In this document: positions 16,365 to 22,255 of the stretch, in pieces
Layout: each line of letters begins with the position of its first letter
How positions within the stretch are numbered: position 1 is the stretch's first letter
Assembly: GCA_964354865.1 (NCBI GenBank)
Contig: CAYHBN010000012.1
Span: forward strand, 1-27,128
DNA length: 27,128 nt
Direction: 5' to 3'
Source of the DNA: JAHFJU01 sp964354865
GTDB lineage: Bacteria; Patescibacteriota; Gracilibacteria; UBA1369; UM-FILTER-53-11
Translations under genes and position numbers: made by a program
Notes under the pieces: model-generated
Database searches by the model: none
Seen by the model: only the letters and a program-made list of their open reading frames with translations
Told to the model about the DNA's origin: nothing

Positions 16365-16928
16365 ATGGCACAATCAATAACCGATCTAAAAGTAGGCCGC
16401 ATTGTTATGTTTAACGACGAACCTTGCGTCATTACCACAAACAGCTTCATGCGTACTGCTCAACGTAAACCAGTTATGCGTACAAAACTCCGCTCAGTCA
16501 TTAGCGGTAAAGTTTTTGAAAAAACCTTTGTCTCTGGTGAAGATTTTGAACTTGTAAATATCGAAAAATCGAACGCGCAGTTCATGTACAAAGATGCCGA
16601 ATTCGCCTATTTCATGGACAACACGTCATTCGAGCAGTTCCAATTAGGAATTGGCGATATCGAAGATGCTCTTAAATATTTGAAAGAAGGAGTAGACACC
16701 ATCGTTACAAAATTCGAGGGGCGCCCAATCGGTATCGAGCTCCCACCAAAAGTTGCGTTAAAAGTTGTTGAAACAACACCAGGCGTTAAAGGAGACACCG
16801 CAAGCGGCGGCGGCAAACCAGCCACACTCGAAACAGGAATTACTGTCACCGTTCCTCTCTTTATTCAAGAAGGAGAGAGCGTACGTATAAATACCGAGAC
16901 CGGAGAATACGTAGAGCGCGCAAACTAA
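16365..16928 (+). CDS. efp: Translation elongation factor P
   Basis: EF-P relieves ribosomes stalled at consecutive prolines. The 187-residue product has the usual three beta-barrels: a KOW-like domain I (AQSITDLKVGRIVMFNDEP), domain II around GEDFELVNIEKSNAQFMY, and domain III with the family signature GIELPPKVALKVVETTPGVK. The odd part is the tip loop of domain I, which enters the peptidyl-transferase centre. E. coli has PGKG with the modified Lys34; other bacteria have PGRG. Here the loop is MRTAQRKPVMRTK, which aligns without gaps and puts Gln33 at the Lys34 position with Arg34 next to it. No EF-P modification enzyme gene is in the window. The start fits the family; no Shine-Dalgarno is present. 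Confidence 0.96.
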   Translation: MAQSITDLKVGRIVMFNDEPCVITTNSFMRTAQRKPVMRTKLRSVISGKVFEKTFVSGEDFELVNIEKSNAQFMYKDAEFAYFMDNTSFEQFQLGIGDIEDALKYLKEGVDTIVTKFEGRPIGIELPPKVALKVVETTPGVKGDTASGGGKPATLETGITVTVPLFIQEGESVRINTETGEYVERAN

Positions 16929-16956
16929 AACGGAACCAGTTTTTTTCAGAGGCTCC

Positions 16957-17850
16957 TTACATCTTTTTGCCGTATTTTCTCTTCACATAACGGTGATCAA
17001 CAAAAAATGCTGCAGCTATTAAAAGAGCACCGATACCTACATACAGTAATCTCTTCGTAATAATTCGGCGTCTCACTATTTCGTGGTGAAAAGTCATGCC
17101 ATTGACGTCTTTTGTTAAAAACACTCTTCCTTGCTCATCGATAAAATCTAAGACAAAGTTATAACTCCCCACATGGTCTTTATCAATATCTAATGAAGTA
17201 ACAACATCTCCACTTTCTCCTGGCGCTAGATTAACACCATCGATGGCAACTTCACGAAGTTCAGGCTCCTCGATTGAACCAATAGGAAGTATTGCATATT
17301 TTAACTTCGAAATATGTGCAGGACTACTACGGAGATTTGTTACCGTAAAATGCATATCGATTCTCGATTCACGAACATTCCATTCAGTGGAATAATTTGA
17401 AATTTCCAGCAACACAACATCGGTATCAGACACTTTTATAATTACGTTGCTAGCCGCGTTACTCAAATTTGCAGGAACACCGTTTTTCGCAGCAGCACCT
17501 TTCTCTGAAAATTCGATTCTTCCTGTTAACGTAGTATCTGGCGAAAGCCCAGTGACATCTACCTCAAGAGGAATAGTAACACCAGTTTTCCCTATACTCA
17601 TTGAAAGAGCCTCTGGATTTACAACACGCAAATGTCCCTCAATTGTTCCAGTAATTTTGCTTTCAAGTGTAATGGCCGTTGAAGAATCCATTCTTCCAAC
17701 CGCAATTTGTACAATTCTTTTCTGCCCAATCACCGCGGGATCAATAATCAATTTTGCAGGTGAAATGCTTAACGCAAATACCGGCGCAGATATAAAAAGT
17801 GAAATAACTGCACTCAAAGAAACAACTGAAACGATGTGTTTAATATTCAT
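16957..17850 (-). CDS. Exported beta-sandwich protein with TM tail
   Basis: A 297-residue exported membrane-anchored protein of unknown function. The signal peptide is about residues 1-26 (SAVISLFISAPVFA). The mature part starts LSISPAKLIIDPAVIGQKR. Two beta-sandwich-like domains follow: the first at about 27-130, the second (VLLEISNYSTEWNVRESRI and on) at about 150-255. Near the end is a membrane helix (LLYVGIGALLIAAAFFV) and a basic tail ending KRKYGKKM, so the body should face outward. The layout recalls cell-surface DUF916-like or chaperone-like proteins, but I cannot confirm this. The N-terminal ISP(A/S) block matches that of the 488-residue protein at 22194-23660. It lies 30 bases after the stop of the secreted paralogue and is probably in one operon with it. 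Confidence 0.8.
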   Translation of the reverse strand: MNIKHIVSVVSLSAVISLFISAPVFALSISPAKLIIDPAVIGQKRIVQIAVGRMDSSTAITLESKITGTIEGHLRVVNPEALSMSIGKTGVTIPLEVDVTGLSPDTTLTGRIEFSEKGAAAKNGVPANLSNAASNVIIKVSDTDVVLLEISNYSTEWNVRESRIDMHFTVTNLRSSPAHISKLKYAILPIGSIEEPELREVAIDGVNLAPGESGDVVTSLDIDKDHVGSYNFVLDFIDEQGRVFLTKDVNGMTFHHEIVRRRIITKRLLYVGIGALLIAAAFFVDHRYVKRKYGKKM

Positions 17851-17880
17851 AAATGAGATTTATTATGTGCGCATTGTACA

Positions 17881-18876
17881 CTATCTATCACTCGTAGCAG
17901 TAAAAGTTATTTCGTTTTTACATTGACCATGCACCTCGCTTTCTGGTGCCTTCAATTTAAAGTAAACTGCTTTCTGAGACAGGCCGGCCCCAACCCGTTT
18001 TGGGAGTGAAAAATTCAACCATTGATCATTCTCTGAAAGAGTAAGATCTGGTTTTTCAAAAGAAAAACCTTCGCGTAATCCTATATGAATATTTTTTGCC
18101 GGAATTACTCCTTTTTCACATACCAAAGCTCCTCCAACGCGAACATCTAAATCGACAGGGTCGTTGCCGGTATTCGTAATAATCATTTTTTTCTCGAGAG
18201 ATTCAGCACCTAAATCAATTTCACCGTAATCAATAATACGGTCGACCGAGATCGCTCGTAAAGTCGCAACTTCGAATGACGAATTGGCGACAGCCGCTCC
18301 TTGCGAATCGTCTAGTACTTTCATATCTACATGCCACGTATCGCTTTCAAATTGGCCCTTGTCAGTGGGCTCAATATAATGAGCAAGTGGAATCCTCCAC
18401 TGATAACTAATATGAGTGTCTCCCGTCCCCTCACAGTTACTCACTGTAAGTTGCCCAAGACTTTGAGCGTGATAACATGAACGTGCATCACTTGTACATG
18501 AGCTACCTGCCTCAACCGAAGAACGGTACACGGTGAGAGACCAATTATCTTTATTTAAAATATCCTCACACCCGTTGCCATCGTTCACCGTTCCGTACAC
18601 ATATAAAAACCCATTCATATTTTCAGCGGGAACGAATGTTCTAATTTCCAAAGCCTGCTCATGATCTGATATCGAAAAAGATTCAATAAAAGGAGGATCG
18701 TTAAGTATCTGAACCGATTTTTCCAAACTCCCAGGCCTACGAATAACGTCCTGAGCAAAGGAATCAACAAAAAAACCAAGCCACATAAAAACAATGACAC
18801 ACAGAACCAGGGCATAAAAATGCGAGGGGCGAGTATTTGTTAAGACGACAGATTTTGTGATTTCATTTTCAGTCAC
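17881..18876 (-). CDS. Secreted paralogue of the 18957 surface protein
   Basis: A 331-residue exported protein with a signal peptide (ALVLCVIVFMWLGFFVDSFA, cleavage before QDVIRR). The mature part is clearly related to the neighbouring 351-residue protein. Both have VND-x-NGC-x-DI near the start, a CY and a following Cys, W then F-x-V-x-x-L-x-A, D-(Y/F)-G-x-(I/L), I-x-x-TGN, and a final G-x-C-x-N-x-x-T-(Y/F)-TA. Six cysteines occur in the same order, so three disulfides are plausible. Unlike its paralogue it has a cleavable Sec signal and no lasting anchor. The start is GTG (18876), which follows a TAAAAT box by six bases; no ATG is available before the signal peptide. Function unknown; a minor subunit or cap of the same structure is an inference. 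Confidence 0.82.
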   Translation of the reverse strand: MTENEITKSVVLTNTRPSHFYALVLCVIVFMWLGFFVDSFAQDVIRRPGSLEKSVQILNDPPFIESFSISDHEQALEIRTFVPAENMNGFLYVYGTVNDGNGCEDILNKDNWSLTVYRSSVEAGSSCTSDARSCYHAQSLGQLTVSNCEGTGDTHISYQWRIPLAHYIEPTDKGQFESDTWHVDMKVLDDSQGAAVANSSFEVATLRAISVDRIIDYGEIDLGAESLEKKMIITNTGNDPVDLDVRVGGALVCEKGVIPAKNIHIGLREGFSFEKPDLTLSENDQWLNFSLPKRVGAGLSQKAVYFKLKAPESEVHGQCKNEITFTATSDR

Positions 18877-18882
18877 ACAACA

Positions 18883-18888
18883 ATTTTA
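18883..18888 (-). promoter_or_regulatory. -10 box, leaderless GTG start
   Basis: TAAAAT on the minus strand, preceded directly by TG and followed by six bases and the GTG start. It lies between the pilin-like gene's terminator and the paralogue, so it would restart transcription right after termination. The -35 region falls inside the terminator stem and is poor (TAGCCG), so confidence is limited. Confidence 0.4.
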
Positions 18889-18891
18889 CAG

Positions 18892-18926
18892 AAAAAGACT
18901 CTCCTCGGCTAGGCCGAGGAGAGTCT
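18892..18926 (-). terminator. Strong rho-independent terminator
   Basis: A perfect 14-bp stem (18896-18909 with 18913-18926) with a three-base loop, GC-rich near the loop (CTCCTCGGC/GCCGAGGAG), is followed on the minus strand by a run of five T. It lies 31 bases after the stop codon of the 351-residue surface protein and is the only strong intrinsic terminator I found in the window, as expected for a highly expressed gene. Confidence 0.9.
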
Positions 18927-18956
18927 CATAGTTCCATAGTATATCGTTATACACGA

Positions 18957-20012
18957 TTAGATACCTGAATCTTCTGCCTGGTTGTTGATAGCAGTATAAG
19001 TAGCCGTGTTTGAACAGCTTCCACGTACACCGGCGTTGCTAGGAATGCTAATGTAAGCATACAAAGCATCAGTAGCTGATGTAGCCATTGAAGTAGCCTT
19101 AGCAATGTTTGCATTAACAATATTAGGAGAACCAACAGCGCTCATAGCAACAGCAGAACCGATAACTACTCCTGTCTGAGTAAGTTTTACGTTGTCCCCA
19201 TTGAATGAGTTTTGAGTACATTGCATTGATTGGTTGTAACCAACATTGTAATCCTCAATATTTATATTACCAGTATGTTTGATAACCAAAGGAATTGAGT
19301 TTGAATTAGCACCAACTGCCAATGTTCCGAAATCAGTAGTTGCATCAACGTCAAGAGCTGCAAGAGCGTTAACCTCGAATGTATCAACAGCTGAAGTAAG
19401 AGCTGCTTGAGTATCTGTTACAGAGAAACGAGCTGCCCAGTTTGAAGTAGCATAGTCAGTAGCTACAGCAGTAGCATCAAGGAAGTAGAATTGAGTAACA
19501 GGCCATGTAACATCGTAGGCTGTAGAGCTAGTACATGAGCTAAGAGTTACGCTTGTAGAAGCACCAACATAACAATCTGTACCGTTAGTTGCCGCACAAG
19601 CTGCTGCAGCTGATTCTGTAGTAGAACCATCAGCCAATTGTCGGTAAATTTTCAATGCGTAGTTATCTTTGTCAACTCCATTGTAAATATCAGCACAACC
19701 ATTGTTGTCATTTACAGTTGCAGTAACGACACCCGTGAAACGAGTACCTTCTGCAGATGTATCACCACCAAGGGCAGCAAGATTTAAAGTAGAAACATCT
19801 GAAGTAGCACTAACACCGTATATAAGGTTAGAGATTGTAGGTGCTTCGTTCGAAATGGTTGTTGACTGGAATGAGTTATCAGCCTCAGTGTTAACCATGA
19901 TAAGACCTACCAAAGCTACAACGGCGATGATAGTGAAAGTAACCGCGTACACAACGTGAGCCTGGCTCTCGCCTCGGCGGTTGAGTTTGAAATATCTTGA
20001 GATATTTGCCAT
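18957..20012 (-). CDS. Pilin-like anchored surface protein
   Basis: A 351-residue surface protein, probably abundant. The N-terminus is basic (SRYFKLNRRGESQAHV), followed by one 20-residue hydrophobic helix (VYAVTFTIIAVVALVGLIMV) with no obvious Sec cleavage site. This arrangement resembles class III or type IV pilin signals, where cleavage would follow Gly14 of RRG; Glu15 at +1 and the missing Glu5 make it atypical. The mature part is Ala/Thr/Ser/Asn-rich with few charges and six cysteines shared with the secreted paralogue downstream. Codon use is narrow (GCT/GCA, GTA, ACT), and a 14-bp-stem terminator follows, both suggesting high expression. A 7-bp AU hairpin covers codons 2-8 (19990-20007). 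It lies 33 bases after a small single-TM protein gene. Family not recognised; a filament subunit or surface-layer protein are the main options. Confidence 0.85.
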   Translation of the reverse strand: MANISRYFKLNRRGESQAHVVYAVTFTIIAVVALVGLIMVNTEADNSFQSTTISNEAPTISNLIYGVSATSDVSTLNLAALGGDTSAEGTRFTGVVTATVNDNNGCADIYNGVDKDNYALKIYRQLADGSTTESAAAACAATNGTDCYVGASTSVTLSSCTSSTAYDVTWPVTQFYFLDATAVATDYATSNWAARFSVTDTQAALTSAVDTFEVNALAALDVDATTDFGTLAVGANSNSIPLVIKHTGNINIEDYNVGYNQSMQCTQNSFNGDNVKLTQTGVVIGSAVAMSAVGSPNIVNANIAKATSMATSATDALYAYISIPSNAGVRGSCSNTATYTAINNQAEDSGI

Positions 20013-20045
20013 AAGTTAAAAATTATTAATAAATGAAATAAAAAA

Positions 20046-20264
20046 CTATTTGATTTGAACAGCTTGAACAGATCCCTGAGGGTCTGGTAGCCGTACACCC
20101 TGCTTGTTGAGGGTATTGTTTTCAGGATTAGCCGCCCTTTCGGTAGGTTGTCCCGGAATCGATGGTTTTGGTCGTTCCATTTCTTTTGGACCGACGAACC
20201 GTACAATGAATGCGAGCGTGAGGGCAAGAGCCGCAACAGCTGCAATGAGAATGTAGTTCTTCAT
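20046..20264 (-). CDS. Small single-TM protein, 72 aa
   Basis: A 72-residue protein with one N-terminal hydrophobic helix (YILIAAVAALALTLAFIV, about 4-21) and a Pro/Asn/Gln-rich outer tail of 48 residues (PKPSIPGQPTERAANPENN). The frame extends upstream to 20375, but the ATG at 20264 places the helix at the very N-terminus and lies just after the candidate promoter, so it is preferred. The pilin-like gene begins 33 bases after its stop, so the two should be co-transcribed. It could be a minor subunit, an assembly helper or an anchor. No family recognised. Confidence 0.65.
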   Translation of the reverse strand: MKNYILIAAVAALALTLAFIVRFVGPKEMERPKPSIPGQPTERAANPENNTLNKQGVRLPDPQGSVQAVQIK

Positions 20265-20298
20265 AGAAGTTTGTACATGTGATTTAAGAAATAAATAT

Positions 20299-20316
20299 TT
20301 GTATACAATTATTATA
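20299..20316 (-). promoter_or_regulatory. -10 box and TTGTATACAA palindrome
   Basis: On the minus strand TATAAT (20316 to 20311) is a perfect -10, directly preceded by TG. No good -35 is seen. The expected start near 20304 falls inside a perfect 10-bp palindrome, TTGTATACAA (20299-20308), which could be an operator. The resulting leader to ATG 20264 would be about 40 bases. This promoter would drive the small TM protein and the pilin-like gene. Confidence 0.5.
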
Positions 20317-20419
20317 CAGATCGTTTTCTGCCTGGATACCTGATTTGGATCAAATCGCTTGCGCCATTGACCCACTGTTGATTAATTTTATTTTTTGTTT
20401 TTTTAATTAATTAACCTTT

Positions 20420-20448
20420 TTGATTATAGCATAATTTAGACCTATACT
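20420..20448 (+). promoter_or_regulatory. Promoter, nearly leaderless 20458 gene
   Basis: TTGATT (20420-20425) and TATACT (20443-20448) are 17 bp apart. The -10 ends nine bases before the ATG at 20458, so the transcript would begin about three bases before the start codon. Confidence 0.65.
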
Positions 20449-20457
20449 CAATTTAAT

Positions 20458-21375
20458 ATGAAACGAAACTCGTCACTCGCTATAAAATCAGTATACTTTT
20501 TTTTGCTTTCAATAAGCTCTTTTTTAGCGTTTTATGTATTTATACCAAGGCCCCAAGAAATTGCTCTTTCTCAATTTAATGCACAGGCCGCAAAAAGAGT
20601 TATTAGCATTTCACCAGTACAGAATAAAGACAAAAGCGGAGTACTAGTCTTAAGACTTCGAGACGCAATGGGGCAGTTTTTGGAAGGTGATTTTTCTACT
20701 ACACTCAGCGGCAATGGCGAAGATGCAATTGCATATAAAGATAATCACGCTTACTTTATTATCGGTGGAAACAAGATCATCTCTACCACTATTACGGCTT
20801 CGTTCGGAAACATAACCAAAGCATCATTCTCACCAGATGCCGATTTTGCTGCAATCGAAACGCTCTCAAAAACAGGCAGCCGCAGTTTTTGCCTCTTTAA
20901 AATAAACGGCACCGATATGAAATCGACACCATGTAATAATTTAACTGTCATAATAGGAGAACCAACGAGTACTTGGTTACCAGATGAGGGGCATACATTT
21001 GTAATAATTGACGGGAATACTATGACGACATGGAATCTAGACGATTCCAAGTGGTCCAATATTAAGGAAAGCGAAAACCCCCTAATATTTGAATACGTCA
21101 AATCACTCCTTATAAAAAAACACGCGTCTTGGAATGCATACTGCTCATTATCGAGATGCTACATTCATGACGAATTCGGTTCCTCACTCTTTAAGGTAGA
21201 TTCTGGACTCTTTGATACTCCTTCGGTCGAAAATATCACTGGTAAAATATATGCGATATACAACAAAGACCTTATCTGGTTTGTAGATATCTCGGCGAAT
21301 ACCATGATAAGCGCAAATATTAGTCAACTACCTGCAGCGCTGACAGCTGATTCTCGGTTGGTTGGCCATGAGTGA
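20458..21375 (+). CDS. Membrane-anchored, possibly beta-propeller protein
   Basis: A 305-residue protein with one N-terminal hydrophobic helix (SVYFFLLSISSFLAFYVFIP, about 11-30) and an outer domain of about 270 residues. Repeated short beta segments and lines such as ITKASFSPDADFAAIETL recall TolB/WD40-type propeller blades, but I count too few clear blades to be sure. Four cysteines lie in the outer domain. The start is supported by a well-spaced promoter directly upstream. The last 56 bases overlap the 3' end of the oppositely oriented signal peptidase gene, so the C-terminal 18 residues are encoded in shared DNA. It is divergent from the small-TM/pilin-like operon, which suggests a related surface role. 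Function unknown. Confidence 0.8.
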   Translation: MKRNSSLAIKSVYFFLLSISSFLAFYVFIPRPQEIALSQFNAQAAKRVISISPVQNKDKSGVLVLRLRDAMGQFLEGDFSTTLSGNGEDAIAYKDNHAYFIIGGNKIISTTITASFGNITKASFSPDADFAAIETLSKTGSRSFCLFKINGTDMKSTPCNNLTVIIGEPTSTWLPDEGHTFVIIDGNTMTTWNLDDSKWSNIKESENPLIFEYVKSLLIKKHASWNAYCSLSRCYIHDEFGSSLFKVDSGLFDTPSVENITGKIYAIYNKDLIWFVDISANTMISANISQLPAALTADSRLVGHE

Positions 21376-21892
21376 GAGGCACTACCTTTCCATTAATGTA
21401 TTTTCGAGGAACGGAACCAATATCACGCGAGTCGTGGCTTGCTAAACGATTATCTCCGAGCACGAAATAACTGCCTGCAGGAACAATAATGGTACTAAAG
21501 TGGCGAGGCCTTTCATGAGAGACAACTCCCGGTGCTAAATATTGCTCACTCAAAAAAAACTTCAACCCATCTGCTGGGGTAATACTTACAATTCCTTCAC
21601 TCTCGAATGTGACTGTATCACCCGGCAAACCAATGACTCTCTTTATAAGCAGTTTTGTAGTCATTGTTGGGTCAATTACCTGAACGACATCGAATCGCTG
21701 CGGTTGATAATACAAATAGGCGAGACGATTTACCAAAAAATAATCACCACCATAAAACGTTGGCTCCATCGACGGCCCATGAACACGACCCGGATTTACC
21801 AAGCAATAGCGAATAATCAAAACTATCAGTAGAGTTCTGAATAAAAAAACGAGTGCGTGTTTTAAGTAGTCGATTCCTTTTGTTAATTGCAT
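21320..21892 (-). CDS. lepB: Signal peptidase I
   Basis: A bacterial-type (S26A) leader peptidase of 190 residues that removes Sec signal peptides on the outer face of the membrane. One N-terminal membrane helix (ALVFLFRTLLIVLIIRYCLV) is followed by the nucleophile Ser41 in GPSMEPT, the general-base Lys84 in LIKRVIGLPGD and the third signature LGDNRLASHDSRDIG. It is a small form without the second helix of E. coli LepB. Its place among genes for exported proteins suggests it may serve that locus, though it could be the general housekeeping enzyme. It starts 24 bases from the divergent 21917 gene, whose promoter lies partly within its first codons. Its last 56 bases overlap the convergent 20458 gene. 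Confidence 0.95.
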   Translation of the reverse strand: MQLTKGIDYLKHALVFLFRTLLIVLIIRYCLVNPGRVHGPSMEPTFYGGDYFLVNRLAYLYYQPQRFDVVQVIDPTMTTKLLIKRVIGLPGDTVTFESEGIVSITPADGLKFFLSEQYLAPGVVSHERPRHFSTIIVPAGSYFVLGDNRLASHDSRDIGSVPRKYINGKVVPLTHGQPTENQLSALQVVD

Positions 21893-21907
21893 GGTAGTTG
21901 GTATAGT
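21880..21907 (+). promoter_or_regulatory. Promoter, leaderless 21917 gene
   Basis: TTGTTA (21880-21885) and TATAGT (21902-21907) are 16 bp apart, and TGG before the hexamer gives an extended -10. The box ends nine bases before the ATG at 21917, so the leader would be about three bases. Part of the element lies within the first codons of the divergent lepB. Confidence 0.6.
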
Positions 21908-21916
21908 ATCGTTCGT

Positions 21917-22255
21917 ATGAATAATATTAGACTTTTCTTCGCAAATAGTGGGCTTAATGTTTCTCTTTTGTTCGATTATTTGATGGAGAATCAGTTATTT
22001 ATTGGGATTTGCGCTGGTTTTATTATCTCAACCGCGATTCATTTTGTCGTCACGGTTGGAGGGGCTAGAGACATTGCGCATGTGCTAACAAAGTCTCCTG
22101 AAGAGTCATATAAACTTGTCATGTCTCCTAATACAGAGAGCGCTGATCATACAAACTTCGCTCGATTTAAAAGGATTCATGCCTCAACACGCATTATGTT
22201 TTTTGTTGGTTTGTTGTTATTGGTGCTGTTGTGTTTGTACCTTGCTTTGAACTAG
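21917..22255 (+). CDS. Small two-TM membrane protein, 112 aa
   Basis: A 112-residue membrane protein with two hydrophobic helices: LFIGICAGFIISTAIHFVVT at about 27-46 and IMFFVGLLLLVLLCLYLALN at the C-terminus. A polar loop of about 45 residues lies between them. The frame can be extended to 21887, but the extended -10 box at 21902-21907 would then be inside the gene, so ATG 21917 is chosen. The last 62 bases overlap the 3' end of the convergent 488-residue gene. No family recognised. Its position between lepB and the large surface protein suggests a part in export or anchoring, which is inference. Confidence 0.65.
   Translation: MNNIRLFFANSGLNVSLLFDYLMENQLFIGICAGFIISTAIHFVVTVGGARDIAHVLTKSPEESYKLVMSPNTESADHTNFARFKRIHASTRIMFFVGLLLLVLLCLYLALN

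Noticed and set aside
16926..16945. Possible terminator after efp (AAAAC ... GTTTTTTT)
   Set aside because: The stem is only five A/T-rich pairs; too weak to call.
19990..20007. 7-bp AU hairpin over codons 2-8 of the pilin-like gene as an RNA switch
   Set aside because: A weak AU stem can arise by chance in this composition; no alternative structure or ligand-like element accompanies it, so it is only noted in the gene entry.
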